64,000 nucleotides of DNA from the NCBI GenBank assembly GCA_003242675.1, contig QGVE01000003.1, positions 6,806-70,805 on the forward strand, read 5' to 3'. Below are positions 24,386-33,401 of the stretch, piece by piece; within the stretch, counting starts at the first letter, position 1; the number at the start of each line of letters is the position of its first letter. Source of the DNA: Bacillota bacterium (GTDB lineage Bacteria; Bacillota_E; Symbiobacteriia; Symbiobacteriales; Symbiobacteriaceae). The notes below the pieces were generated by a model, which saw only the letters and a list, made by a program, of their open reading frames with translations, did not search any database and was not told where the DNA came from. A program made the translations under genes and the position numbers.

Positions 24386-25171
24386 ATGGCGCCCGACAAG
24401 ATTCGGCTCCTCATCTGCGACGACAACCGCGAGTTCTGCGCGCTGCTTCAGGAGTACTTCCTGCTTCAGCCGGATATGGAGGTGGTCGGGGTCGCGCATG
24501 ACGGGCTGGACGGGCTGGCGGCGATTCAGGAGCACTGGCCCGACGTGGTGCTGCTGGACATCATCATGCCGTACCTGGACGGGATCGGCGTGCTGGAGCA
24601 GCTGGCCCGGATCGGGCTGCCCCGCCGCCCGAAGATCCTGGCACTGTCGGCGTGCTGCCAGGAGTCCATCGCCCGGCGGGTGCTGGCGATGGGCGCGGAC
24701 TACTACGTGGTCAAGCCGGTGGACCTGGAGATGCTCGGGGCCCGGGTGCGCCAGGTCGCGTCGGGGAGCCCGCTCCCGGCCCATCCGGCGCTGCGGCTCT
24801 CGCCGGCCGTCCCCGCGGCCGGCCACGTCCTCGACGAGGTGCATGCGCTCCTGCGCAGCCTGGGCATCCCGCCGCACCTGAAGGGCTACCGGTACCTGGG
24901 GGACGCGGTCCTGCTCGTGCTGCAGCAGCCCGAGCTCCTGGGGGCGGTGACCAAGGACCTCTACCCCGCGATCGCCCGCAGCAACGGCACCACCGCCAGC
25001 CGGGTGGAGCGGGCGATCCGCCACGCCATCGGCATGGCCTGGGACCGGGGCCGGGACCAGCTGCAGCGGCTGGTGCGGCGGAGCGGGGAGAGCGCGCCGG
25101 CGAAGCCCACCAACTCGGAGTTCATCGCCGCGGTGGCGGACCGGCTGCGGGCGCGATCGGCGGCCGGGTGA
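24386..25171 (+). CDS. spo0A: sporulation master regulator Spo0A
   Basis: Spo0A is the response regulator that commits the cell to sporulation when phosphorylated. The 261-residue protein has a receiver domain with acidic pocket DD at 12-13, phosphoacceptor Asp58 in VVLLDIIMPYLDG, Ser93-region LALSACCQE and the Lys in YVVKPVD. The C-terminal effector domain has HLKGYRYLGDAVLLVLQ and the recognition helix SNGTTASRVERAIRHAIGMAWDRG, nearly invariant in the family. The ATG lies only ten bases after spoIVB's stop, with a weak ribosome binding site (GGGGG at about 14 bases). No sensor kinase is in the window. Confidence 0.98.
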   Translation: MAPDKIRLLICDDNREFCALLQEYFLLQPDMEVVGVAHDGLDGLAAIQEHWPDVVLLDIIMPYLDGIGVLEQLARIGLPRRPKILALSACCQESIARRVLAMGADYYVVKPVDLEMLGARVRQVASGSPLPAHPALRLSPAVPAAGHVLDEVHALLRSLGIPPHLKGYRYLGDAVLLVLQQPELLGAVTKDLYPAIARSNGTTASRVERAIRHAIGMAWDRGRDQLQRLVRRSGESAPAKPTNSEFIAAVADRLRARSAAG

Positions 25172-25248
25172 GGCCCGCGGCGGCGTGCAGGGAACTGCGC
25201 CCCCTCGGCAGAAATCGTCTGCAGGAGACGGCAGCAGGGGTGTGGCGG

Positions 25249-27312
25249 ATGCTGAACGTGGTGATCGTGGGTGCGGGCAAGGGCGGCACATCGCTGCTCA
25301 GCGCGCTGCTGAAGATGTCCCGGCGGGTGCGGGTGCTGGGGGTCGCCGACCAGCGACCCGACGCCCCGGGCCTCCGGCTGGCGGCGGCGCACGGGATCCC
25401 GACGACGACCGACTTCACGGGGCTCGTCTGCCTGCCCGAGGTGGACGTCATCGTCGACGCGACGGGACAGCCCGGGCTTGACGAGGAGATCCGGCGGCTG
25501 AAGTGGCCGCGGGCGGTGGTCATCGAGGGGCTGGCGATGAACCTCATCCTCAGCTTCGTGGAGGAGAGCCACCGGCTCCTGCGCGCCCTCGAAGAGAGGG
25601 AGCTGGAGCGGGACGTCATGCTCGACTCGACCCACGACGCGATCGTGGCCGTGAACGCCGAGGGCGTGATCACCCTGATCAACCGGTCCGCCGAGAAGCT
25701 CCTGGGCGTGAGCCGGGACCAGGTGCTGGGCCGGAAGGCCGAGGAGGTCATCCCCAACACCCGGCTGCACGTGGTGCTGGCGACCGGGAAGCCGGAGCTC
25801 AACCAGCAGCAGGAGGTCGGCCGGACCACCATCGTCACCAACCGCGTCCCCGTGCGCCACAAGGACGGGCGGGTGGTCGGCGCCGTGGCCGTCTTCCGGG
25901 ACATCACCGAGGTCAAGGCCCTGGCCGAGGAGATCTCGGGCCTGCGGGAGATGAAGGTGCTGCTGGAGGCGATCTTCAACTCGACGCAGGACGCCATCTC
26001 GGTGGTGGACGAGAACGGCATCGGCTGGATGGTCAACCCGGCCTACACCGCGCTCACGGGCCTGAAGCCGGAGGAGGTCATCGGCAAGCCGGCGACGGTC
26101 GACATCGACCCCTCCCAGGAGTCCATGCACCTGCAGGTGCTGCGCACCCGGCAGCCGGTCCGCAACGTGATGCTCCGGGTCGGCCCCCGGAAGCGGGAGG
26201 TCGTCGTCAACGTGGCCCCCATCCTGGTGGACGGCAAGCTGAAGGGCTCCGTGGGCGTGATCCGGGACGTGTCGGAGATCGCCCGGCTCTCCGCCGAGCT
26301 GGAGCAGCACCGCAAGCTCATCCGGCGGCTGACCTCCTCGTACACCTTCGACGAAATCATCGCCGACAGCCCCGTGATGCGGGAGGCGGTGGAACAGGCC
26401 CGCCGGGCGGCGGCGACCCCGGCGACGGTGCTGCTCCGGGGCGAGAGCGGCACGGGCAAGGAGCTGTTCGCCCACGCCATCCACAACGCCTCGAGCCGGC
26501 GGCGGGGGCAGTTCATCCGGGTCAACTGCGCCGCCATCCCGGAGTCGCTGCTGGAGTCGGAGCTGTTCGGCTACGCCGAGGGCGCCTTCACCGGCGCCCG
26601 CAAGGGCGGCAAGCGGGGGCTGTTCGAAGAGGCGCACGGGGGCACCCTGTTCCTGGACGAGGTGGGCGAGCTGCCCCTCGGCCTGCAGGCGAAGCTGCTC
26701 CGGGTGCTGCAGGAGAAGGAGATCGTCCGGGTGGGCGAGGCGAAGCCGATCAAGGTGGACGTGCGGGTTATCGCCGCGACCAACGCCCCGCTGGAGGAGA
26801 TGATCGCCAAGGGCAAGTTCCGGGAGGACCTGTACTATCGGCTCAACGTCATCCCCATCGTCATCCCGCCGCTCCGGCACCGGCAGGAGGACATCCCGAA
26901 GCTGGTCGCCCATTTAATCGAAAAGTTAAACAAGGAGTACGGGCGGAACGTGCGGGACATCGCGCCGGACGCGCTGCAGGTGCTCATGCAGTACCACTGG
27001 CCGGGCAACGTGCGGGAGCTGGAGAACATCATCGGCCGGGCGATGATCGCCATGTCGGTGACGGACACGATCATCGAGCGGCGCTTCCTGCCGCCGCTGG
27101 GCGTCTCCCCGGCCTCCGAGTCGCCGTCCGCGCCGAACGGGCAGGCCCGGACGGCGGTGCGGCCGCTGTTCGAGGTGGTGGCCGAGGCGGAGAAGGCGGC
27201 CCTTCTGCAGGCGCTGAAGGAGACCAACGGGAACAAGACGGAGGCGGCGCGCCGGCTGGGGATCGCCCCGCGGACCCTCTATTACAAATTGGAGCGCTAC
27301 GGACTGCTGTGA
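25249..27312 (+). CDS. sigma-54-dependent activator with Rossmann and two PAS domains
   Basis: This 687-residue enhancer-binding protein activates sigma-54 RNA polymerase. The N-terminus (1-110) is a Rossmann-like domain with VVIVGAGKGG, a possible nucleotide or redox sensor. Two PAS domains follow (about 125-235 and 245-350), then the AAA+ domain with Walker A RGESGTGKELFA, sigma-54 contact loop GAFTGARKGG and Walker B GTLFLDEVGEL. A Fis-type helix-turn-helix ends the protein (NKTEAARRLGIAPRTLYYKLERYGLL). The ATG follows GCAGGGG. A near-perfect sigma-54 promoter and upstream repeats lie directly downstream, so the target is very probably the adjacent amino acid operon, as with BkdR in Bacillus. 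No signal molecule can be read from sequence. Confidence 0.95.
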   Translation: MLNVVIVGAGKGGTSLLSALLKMSRRVRVLGVADQRPDAPGLRLAAAHGIPTTTDFTGLVCLPEVDVIVDATGQPGLDEEIRRLKWPRAVVIEGLAMNLILSFVEESHRLLRALEERELERDVMLDSTHDAIVAVNAEGVITLINRSAEKLLGVSRDQVLGRKAEEVIPNTRLHVVLATGKPELNQQQEVGRTTIVTNRVPVRHKDGRVVGAVAVFRDITEVKALAEEISGLREMKVLLEAIFNSTQDAISVVDENGIGWMVNPAYTALTGLKPEEVIGKPATVDIDPSQESMHLQVLRTRQPVRNVMLRVGPRKREVVVNVAPILVDGKLKGSVGVIRDVSEIARLSAELEQHRKLIRRLTSSYTFDEIIADSPVMREAVEQARRAAATPATVLLRGESGTGKELFAHAIHNASSRRRGQFIRVNCAAIPESLLESELFGYAEGAFTGARKGGKRGLFEEAHGGTLFLDEVGELPLGLQAKLLRVLQEKEIVRVGEAKPIKVDVRVIAATNAPLEEMIAKGKFREDLYYRLNVIPIVIPPLRHRQEDIPKLVAHLIEKLNKEYGRNVRDIAPDALQVLMQYHWPGNVRELENIIGRAMIAMSVTDTIIERRFLPPLGVSPASESPSAPNGQARTAVRPLFEVVAEAEKAALLQALKETNGNKTEAARRLGIAPRTLYYKLERYGLL

Positions 27313-27363
27313 ACCGGGCGAGGCCGGCGGGCCTCGCCCGGCGCGCGCCCGGTGAGAATCTGC

Positions 27364-27437
27364 AAAAAGTTGCAGGCACAGTTCTGCAGAATAATGCAGG
27401 ATTCTGCGGATGCAATAGTGGAAGAAAATAATGCAGG
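27364..27437 (+). promoter_or_regulatory. upstream activator sequences for the sigma-54 regulator
   Basis: An AT-richer block holds the exact 11-base direct repeat AATAATGCAGG at 27390-27400 and 27427-27437, the perfect palindrome TTCTGCAGAA at 27383-27392, and several more TGCA motifs. It lies about 55-130 bases before the sigma-54 promoter, the usual enhancer distance. Confidence 0.65.
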
Positions 27438-27492
27438 TCCGAGGGGGCGCTGCGCCGTGCTGGTTTCCTCCCCTCGCCCGCAGGGGCACAGG

Positions 27493-27508
27493 TGGCACGA
27501 AATTTGCG
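27493..27508 (+). promoter_or_regulatory. sigma-54 (-24/-12) promoter
   Basis: TGGCAC, five bases (GAAAT), then TTGCG matches the sigma-54 consensus TGGCAC-N5-TTGCW at all positions but the last. It is 74 bases before the first dehydrogenase start codon and downstream of the repeats at 27364-27437. Confidence 0.88.
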
Positions 27509-27581
27509 TAATCCTGTGGGCGGGAGAGCGCCGCGGCACGCCGCGGTCCGGTTCGGCCGCGGCCAGTGGGGGGTCGCCAGC

Positions 27582-28655
27582 GTGGGTGTGTTCGAGCGCA
27601 TGATGCGTGGCGGACACGAGCAGGTGGTGTTTTGCCACGACCGAACCAGCGGACTCCGGGCGATCATCGCCATCCACGACACCGCGCTGGGCCCGGCCCT
27701 GGGCGGGTGCCGGATGCGGCCCTACGCCACCGAGGAGGAGGCCCTGGAGGACGCGCTCAGCCTCGCGCGGGCCATGACGTACAAGGCCGCCGCTGCTGGG
27801 CAGAACCACGGCGGGGGCAAGGTCGTGATCTGGGGCGACCCGGCGGCGGACAAGTCCGAGGCCCTGTTCCGGGCCCTGGGCCGGTTCATCGGCACGCTGC
27901 GGGGCCGGATCATCACGGGCACGGACGCCGGCACGGAGCCGACCGACTTCCTCCGGGCCCGGCAGGAGTCGCCGTGGTTCGTCGGCCTCCCGGAGGAGGA
28001 GGGCGGCTCCGGCGACACGGCGGCGCTCACGGCTTACGGCGTCTGGCAGGGCATGCGGGCGTGCGCCCGGTTTCTGTGGGGCGAGGCCAGCCTGCGGAAC
28101 CGGCGGGTGGCCCTCCAGGGGCTGGGCAAGGTGGGCTCCCGGCTCCTGGAACACCTGGTCGCCGACGGGGCGCAGGTGGCGGTGACGGACCTCCGGCCGG
28201 AGAGGATCGAGGCGGCCCGCGCCGCCCACCCCGGCGTCGTCGGCATCGATCCGGAAGAGATCTACGCCTTCCCGTGCGACATCTTCTCGCCCTGTGCCCT
28301 GGGCGGGGTGCTGAACGACGGCACCATTCCCCGGCTCCGCTGCGCGGCGGTGGCCGGATCCGCCAACAACCAGCTGGCCGAGCCCCGGCACGGCGACCTG
28401 CTGCACGAGAGGGGCATCCTGTACGCCCCGGACTACGTCATCAACGCCGGCGGCCTGATCCAGGTCGCCGACGAGATCCTGGGCTTCAGCCCGGAGCGGG
28501 CGCGGCGGAAGGTCGCGGCCATTTACGACCGGCTTCTGCAGATCTTCGCCATCAGCCAGGAGGAGCAGATTCCCACCCACAGGGCGGCCGACCGCCTGGC
28601 CGAGGAGCGCATCGCGGGCAGGGGCCGGCTGCGGGGCCTCTACATCCCGGAGTGA
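27582..28655 (+). CDS. divergent Leu/Phe/Val dehydrogenase paralog
   Basis: Members of this family oxidatively deaminate branched-chain or aromatic amino acids with NAD. The GTG at 27582, chosen by alignment with its neighbour, gives 357 residues. The catalytic Lys68 (TYKAA) and Lys80 (HGGGKVVIWGDP) and Asp115 are kept, and the NAD motif is VALQGLGKVGSRLLEHL. Several positions near the substrate differ from leucine dehydrogenases: LNL before GGGK is QNH, TAEDVGT is [16 protein letters not shown] is GDTAALTAYG, and GGVINVADE is GGLIQVADE. This suggests a different side-chain preference from the second copy at 30647. It is the first gene after the sigma-54 promoter. Confidence 0.88.
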   Translation: MGVFERMMRGGHEQVVFCHDRTSGLRAIIAIHDTALGPALGGCRMRPYATEEEALEDALSLARAMTYKAAAAGQNHGGGKVVIWGDPAADKSEALFRALGRFIGTLRGRIITGTDAGTEPTDFLRARQESPWFVGLPEEEGGSGDTAALTAYGVWQGMRACARFLWGEASLRNRRVALQGLGKVGSRLLEHLVADGAQVAVTDLRPERIEAARAAHPGVVGIDPEEIYAFPCDIFSPCALGGVLNDGTIPRLRCAAVAGSANNQLAEPRHGDLLHERGILYAPDYVINAGGLIQVADEILGFSPERARRKVAAIYDRLLQIFAISQEEQIPTHRAADRLAEERIAGRGRLRGLYIPE

Positions 28656-28672
28656 GGGGCAGGTGAACCAGG

Positions 28673-29749
28673 GTGTCCGCTCAGGTTTTCCGCATCCTTG
28701 TGATCAACCCGACGGCGACCGCCACACGCATCGCACTGTTCGAGAACGATGAGGAGCGGCACGCGGCGGACCTGACGCACAGCCCGGAGGAGCTCGCCCG
28801 CTTTGAGCGGGTGTGGGACCAGTACCTGTTCCGCAAGGACCGCATCACCGCTCACCTGGAGGCCGCGGGGATCCCCCTGGGCAGCCTGGACGCCGTCGTC
28901 GGCCGGGGGGGTCTCCTGAAGCCCGTGCCGGGCGGCGTCTACCGGGTGAACGGGGCCATGCTGGAGGACCTGCGGACCGGCGTGCAGGGCGAGCACGCGG
29001 CCAACCTGGGGGGCATCCTCGCGTACGGCATCGCCCACGCCCAGTCGATCCCCGCGTTCGTCGTCGACCCGGTCTCCACGGACGAGATGTGGGAAGAGGC
29101 GCACATCACGGGGATCCCCCAGATCCGCCGCACCAGCCTCGCGCACGCGCTCAACATGCGCTGGGTCGCCCGCAAGGCGGCGGCCCAGCTGGGCAAATCA
29201 TACGCAGAGAGCAACTTCGTCATGGCGCACCTCGGCGCCGGCATCTCGGTGGCTGCTCACCGGCAGGGGCGCATGGTCGATGCGACCAACGCGCTGGAGG
29301 ACGGTCCGTTCGGGCCCGAGCGGGCCGGCCGCCTGCCCGCCGGCGACCTGGTGCGGCTGTGCTTTTCGGGACGTTACACCGAGCGGGAGCTGATCCGCAG
29401 GCTGACGTCCGGCGGCGGCCTGATGGCCCACCTGGGAACCCGGGACTGGCGGGAGGTGGAGGCCCGCATCGCCGCCGGCGACGCCGACGCCCGGCTGATC
29501 TACGAGGCCATGGCCTACCAGGTGGCCAAGGAGATCGGCGCGATGGCGGTGGCGCTGCGCGCGCGGGCGGACGCCATCGTCCTGACGGGGGACCTCGCCC
29601 ACTCGCGGCTGCTGACCGGCTGGATCGCGGAGCGGGTGCAGTGGATCGCCCCCGTGCTCACCTTCCCGGGCAGCGAGGAGCACCGGGCCATGGCCGCCGG
29701 CGCGCTGCGGGCTCTCCGGGGCGAGGAGGAGGTCAGGACCTACGCATGA
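28673..29749 (+). CDS. buk: butyrate kinase family protein (first copy)
   Basis: Butyrate kinase converts butyryl- or branched acyl-phosphate plus ADP to the acid and ATP. The 358-residue protein has the ASKHA acetokinase fold: VINPTATATRIALFENDE at the N-terminus, VGRGGLLKPVPGGVYRVN, ANLGGILAYGIAH, MAHLGAGISVAAH and LTGDLAHSRLLTGWI. The family usually starts with NPGSTSTK; here the residues are NPTATATR, a slight divergence at the phosphate loop, whereas the second copy at 31801 is canonical. The stop overlaps the ptb start (ATGA). Confidence 0.92.
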   Translation: MSAQVFRILVINPTATATRIALFENDEERHAADLTHSPEELARFERVWDQYLFRKDRITAHLEAAGIPLGSLDAVVGRGGLLKPVPGGVYRVNGAMLEDLRTGVQGEHAANLGGILAYGIAHAQSIPAFVVDPVSTDEMWEEAHITGIPQIRRTSLAHALNMRWVARKAAAQLGKSYAESNFVMAHLGAGISVAAHRQGRMVDATNALEDGPFGPERAGRLPAGDLVRLCFSGRYTERELIRRLTSGGGLMAHLGTRDWREVEARIAAGDADARLIYEAMAYQVAKEIGAMAVALRARADAIVLTGDLAHSRLLTGWIAERVQWIAPVLTFPGSEEHRAMAAGALRALRGEEEVRTYA

Positions 29750-30588
29750 TCACGTCTTTGGAACAGTTGGTGCCGGCTGCGCAGCGCGCGGTCCGCGGGC
29801 AGCCCCTGGTGATGGCGGTGGCGCAGGCGAACGACCCCCACGTGGAGGAGGCCGTGGCCGAGGCCGAGCGGCTGGGCCTCGTGCGGGCCCTGCGCATCAC
29901 CCGGGAGGATCCGGCTGAGGCGGCCCGCGAAGCGGTTGCGGCCGTGCGCTCCGGCCAGGCGCAGCTGCTGATGAAGGGGCTTCTCCAGACGGCGGAGATC
30001 CTGCGCGCGGTGCTGGACCGCGACACGGGCCTGCGGACCGGCCGGGCGCTCTCGCACGCGTGCGTCGTGCAGGTGCCGGGCTTTCCCCGGCTGCTCCACA
30101 TCAGTGACATCGCCCTGAACATCCGGCCCGACCTCGCCCGCAAGGCGGACATCCTGCGCAACCAGGTGGCCGTGGCCCGCGTCCTGGGCCTGGCGCGGCC
30201 CAAGGTGGCGGTCATCGCCGCGCTCGAGAAGGTCAACCCCGACATGCCGGCCACGGTGGACGCCCGCGCCCTGCAGGAGATGGCGGAGCGGGGCGAGTTC
30301 GGCGACTGCGACGTGCAGGGCCCCCTGGCCCTGGACCTCGCGCTCTCCCCCGAGGCCGGCGCCGTGAAGGGGGTCACGGGCCCCGTGGTGGGGCAGGCGG
30401 ACGTGCTGATCATGCCCGACCTGGAGACGGGCAACGTCCTCTACAAGGCCTTGATCCACCTGGCCGGGGCGTCCTCCGCGGGCATCGTGGTCGGCGCCCG
30501 GTGCCCGATCGTCCTGCTCTCCCGCTCGGACCCGGCGCCCTTCAAGGTGAACTCGATTGCACTGGCGGTCCTGGCCGCCTTTGCATAG
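29746..30588 (+). CDS. ptb: phosphate butyryltransferase
   Basis: Ptb exchanges coenzyme A for phosphate on butyryl-, isobutyryl- or isovaleryl-CoA, supplying the kinase. The 280-residue protein fits the phosphotransacetylase/butyryltransferase family, with [57 protein letters not shown] and [21 protein letters not shown]. The ATG overlaps the preceding buk stop by four bases. With the two kinases and two dehydrogenases it completes a route from amino acid to ATP, apart from the keto-acid oxidising step, which is not encoded in the window. Confidence 0.95.
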   Translation: MITSLEQLVPAAQRAVRGQPLVMAVAQANDPHVEEAVAEAERLGLVRALRITREDPAEAAREAVAAVRSGQAQLLMKGLLQTAEILRAVLDRDTGLRTGRALSHACVVQVPGFPRLLHISDIALNIRPDLARKADILRNQVAVARVLGLARPKVAVIAALEKVNPDMPATVDARALQEMAERGEFGDCDVQGPLALDLALSPEAGAVKGVTGPVVGQADVLIMPDLETGNVLYKALIHLAGASSAGIVVGARCPIVLLSRSDPAPFKVNSIALAVLAAFA

Positions 30589-30646
30589 AGCCACCTCGGC
30601 ACCCCCCAAGCACGGGTCAATCACCATCAGAAAGGGAGGTCATCGT

Positions 30647-31714
30647 ATGGGCATCTTTGAGCAGATGGCGCAGTACGGGCACGAGCAGCTGGTCTTCTGC
30701 TACGACAAGTCCACAGGGCTCCGCGCAATCATCGCCATTCACGACACGACGCTGGGGCCGGCCCTGGGTGGGCTCCGCATGTGGCCGTATGAGCGGGAGG
30801 AGGATGCCATCACCGACGTACTCCGGCTGTCCCGGGGAATGACCTACAAGAACTCCGCCATGGGTCTGAACCTCGGCGGCGGTAAGGCCGTGCTGTGGGG
30901 GGATCCGCGCACCGACAAGAGCGAGGAGCTCTTCCGGGCGTTCGGCAAGTTCGTCGAGTCCCTCGGCGGGCGGTACATCACGGCGGAGGACGTGGGCACG
31001 ACCGTCGCGGACATGAACTACGTCATGATGGAGACCGACCACGTCTGCGGCCGGGAGGAGGTCTCGGGCGATCCCTCGCCGGTCACGGCGTACGGCGTGT
31101 TCATGGGGATCAAGGCCTGTGTGAAGCACGTGTTCGGCTCGGAGGATCTGAAGGGCAAGAAGGTCGCCGTCCAGGGGCTGGGCAAGGTCGGCTACCACCT
31201 GTGCAAGCACCTGCACGAGGCCGGCGCCGAGCTCATCGTCACCGACATCGACCCCGAGCTGGTGGAGAAGGCGAAGGCGGAGTTCGGCGCGAAGGCGGTC
31301 GCCCCGGACGAGATCTACAGCGTCGAGTGCGACATCTTCTCGCCGTGCGCGCTGGGCGCCATCCTCAACGACGAAACGATCCCCAAGCTGAAGTGCAAGA
31401 TCGTCGCCGGCGCCGCCAACAACCAGCTGAAGGAGCCGCGCCACGGCGACATGCTGCGGAAGCGGGGGATCCTCTATGCGCCGGACTTCGTCATCAACGG
31501 CGGCGGCGTGATCAACGTGGCCGAGGAGTACCATCCGCAGGGCTACGACCGGGAGCGCGCGCTGAAGCGGGTGGCGACGATCTACGACAAGCTCCTGCGG
31601 GTCTTTAAGATCGCGGAGGAGCGGAACATCAGCACCGCTGAGGCGGCCGACGTGATGGCCGAGGAGCGGATGCGGAAGATCCATCAGCTCAACCGGATCT
31701 ACCTGGCCGAGTAG
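30647..31714 (+). CDS. leucine dehydrogenase (Leu/Phe/Val dehydrogenase)
   Basis: This 355-residue enzyme deaminates leucine, valine and isoleucine to 2-keto acids with NAD. It matches the Bacillus enzymes closely: [20 protein letters not shown] with catalytic Lys68 and Lys80, [14 protein letters not shown] with Asp115, [14 protein letters not shown], the NAD motif [17 protein letters not shown] and [14 protein letters not shown]. The ATG follows AAAGGGAGGT, the strongest ribosome binding site of the operon. It lies 58 bases after ptb with no obvious promoter. A large hairpin follows it. Confidence 0.94.
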   Translation: MGIFEQMAQYGHEQLVFCYDKSTGLRAIIAIHDTTLGPALGGLRMWPYEREEDAITDVLRLSRGMTYKNSAMGLNLGGGKAVLWGDPRTDKSEELFRAFGKFVESLGGRYITAEDVGTTVADMNYVMMETDHVCGREEVSGDPSPVTAYGVFMGIKACVKHVFGSEDLKGKKVAVQGLGKVGYHLCKHLHEAGAELIVTDIDPELVEKAKAEFGAKAVAPDEIYSVECDIFSPCALGAILNDETIPKLKCKIVAGAANNQLKEPRHGDMLRKRGILYAPDFVINGGGVINVAEEYHPQGYDRERALKRVATIYDKLLRVFKIAEERNISTAEAADVMAEERMRKIHQLNRIYLAE

Positions 31715-31722
31715 GCGGAGGA

Positions 31723-31757
31723 GGGCCGGAGGGGGAGCGGGGCTCCCTCTCCGGCCC
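31723..31757 (+). terminator. long GC hairpin between leucine dehydrogenase and second buk
   Basis: A 16-bp stem, GGGCCGGAGGGGGAGC/GCTCCCTCTCCGGCCC, with one G-U pair and a GGG loop lacks a T-tract. It could be a weak terminator, a processing site or an mRNA-stabilising 3' structure that lowers expression of the downstream buk. Confidence 0.5.
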
Positions 31758-31800
31758 CCCGCACGGCGACGGTCACCGAGGGAAAGGACGAGGAGCGGAC

Positions 31801-32886
31801 TTGCAGCATCGCCTGCTGATCATCAACCCGGGTTCAACCTCCACGAAGATCGCCGTGTATGACGACGATGCCCCCCTGTTCGCCGAGACCTTGCGCCACA
31901 GCGCGGCCGACCTCGCGCGCTTCCGCGACGTGGCCGACCAGTTCGCCTTCCGGCGCGACCTGATCCTGGAGGCGCTTGCGGCCCACGACGTGCCGCTCAC
32001 GTCGCTCAGCGCGGTGGTGGGGCGGGGCGGGCTCCTCCGGCCCCTGCGCGGGGGAACCTACCGGGTGAACGCGGCCATGCTCGCGGAGCTGCGGCGGGCG
32101 GCCCACGGCGAGCACGCCTCCAACCTGGGCGCCCTCCTGGCGCACGAGATCGCCCGGGCGGCGGGCGGCGTGCCGGCGTTTATCGTCGATCCGGTGGTGG
32201 TGGACGAGCTGGAGCCCGTGGCCCGGTTCACCGGGCTGCCCGAGATGCCGCGGCGGTCGATCTTCCACGCCCTCAACCAGAAGGCGGTGGCCCGGCGCGC
32301 GGCGGCCGACCTGGGTCGCCGGTACGATGAGGTGAACCTGATCGTGGTCCACCTGGGCGGCGGCATCTCCGTGGGGGCGCACCGGCGCGGGCAGGTCGTC
32401 GACGTGAACAACGCCCTGGACGGCGAGGGGCCGATGTCGCCGGAGCGTGCGGGCACCGTCCCCAGCCTGGGGCTGATCCACCTGGCGTTCTCCTGGCAGC
32501 ACACGCTGCAGGAGGTCGGGCGGATGCTGGTCGGCCGGGGCGGGCTGGTCGCCCACGTGGGCACGAATGACGCCCGGCAGGTGGAGGAGCGCGTCGCCGC
32601 CGGCGACGAGGCCGCCCGGACCGCCTACCGGGCGATGGCCTACCAGGTGGCGAAGGAGGTGGGCCGGGCGGCGGTGGCCCTGGGCGGGAAGGTGGACCGG
32701 ATCGTGCTCACGGGCGGTCTGGCCCACTCGGAGATGCTCACGGGCTGGATCGCGGAGGAGGTCGGGTGGATCGCCCCGGTCGCGGTCTACCCCGGTGAGG
32801 ACGAGATGGCTGCGCTGGCGGCTGGCGCCCTGCGGGTGCTGCGGGGCGAGGAGCCGGCCCGCGAATACGGGGAGGCAGGCATGTGA
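31801..32886 (+). CDS. buk: butyrate kinase (second copy)
   Basis: This 361-residue kinase of the acetokinase family begins LLIINPGSTSTKIAVYDDD, the canonical phosphate-binding start. It continues with VVGRGGLLRPLRGGTYRVN, ASNLGALLAHEIA, VVHLGGGISVGAHRRG, ALDGEGPMSPERAGTVP and LTGGLAHSEMLTGWI. The TTG at 31801 follows GGACGAGGAG. It matches Bacillus and Clostridium butyrate kinases better than the copy at 28673 in these motifs. Its stop overlaps the nudF start, so nudF is at least partly read from this operon. Confidence 0.94.
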   Translation: MQHRLLIINPGSTSTKIAVYDDDAPLFAETLRHSAADLARFRDVADQFAFRRDLILEALAAHDVPLTSLSAVVGRGGLLRPLRGGTYRVNAAMLAELRRAAHGEHASNLGALLAHEIARAAGGVPAFIVDPVVVDELEPVARFTGLPEMPRRSIFHALNQKAVARRAAADLGRRYDEVNLIVVHLGGGISVGAHRRGQVVDVNNALDGEGPMSPERAGTVPSLGLIHLAFSWQHTLQEVGRMLVGRGGLVAHVGTNDARQVEERVAAGDEAARTAYRAMAYQVAKEVGRAAVALGGKVDRIVLTGGLAHSEMLTGWIAEEVGWIAPVAVYPGEDEMAALAAGALRVLRGEEPAREYGEAGM

Positions 32887-33401
32887 GGGTCATCAGACGG
32901 GAAGAGATTTACCGGGGCCGGGTGATCACCGTCCGGCGCGACCTGATCGAGCTGGACGGCAAGGAGCGCGTGTGGGACGTGGTGGCGCACCCCGGGGCGG
33001 TGGTGGTGCTGCCGGTGGACGGCGACGACGTGCTGCTGGTCCGGCAGTACCGCTACGCCGCCGGCGAGGCGCTCCTGGAGCTGGTGGCGGGCGCGTGCGA
33101 GCCGGGCGAGGATCCGGCGGAGACCGCCCAGCGGGAGCTGCAGGAGGAGGCCGGCTTCCGGGCCGGGAGGCTCACCAAGCTGGCCGAGTTCTACAGCGCC
33201 CCGGGGTTCTGCACGGAGAAGCTCCACCTCTTCGCGGCGGAGGAGCTGACCCCGAGCCGGCTGCCCATGGACGAGGACGAGCGGATCGAGCTGGTGCGGC
33301 TCCCCCTGGACGAGGTGGTGCGGATGGCCGTGGCCGGGGAGCTGCGGGATGCGAAGACCCTGGCGGGGGTGCTGCTGTATGCCCGGCTCCGCGGCCGCTG
33401 A
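32883..33401 (+). CDS. nudF: ADP-ribose pyrophosphatase, NUDIX family
   Basis: NudF hydrolyses ADP-ribose to AMP and ribose 5-phosphate. The 172-residue protein has a complete NUDIX box, GACEPGEDPAETAQRELQEEAGF (only the REL-EE and flanking Gly matter), with the magnesium-binding Glu residues in REL-QEE. Other family features are RDLIELDGKERVWDVVAHPGAVVVLP and VRQYRYAAGEALLELVAG. The GTG overlaps the upstream kinase stop. In Bacillus nudF (yqkG) lies in the same region, upstream of spoIIM and xerD. Confidence 0.94.
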   Translation: MRVIRREEIYRGRVITVRRDLIELDGKERVWDVVAHPGAVVVLPVDGDDVLLVRQYRYAAGEALLELVAGACEPGEDPAETAQRELQEEAGFRAGRLTKLAEFYSAPGFCTEKLHLFAAEELTPSRLPMDEDERIELVRLPLDEVVRMAVAGELRDAKTLAGVLLYARLRGR

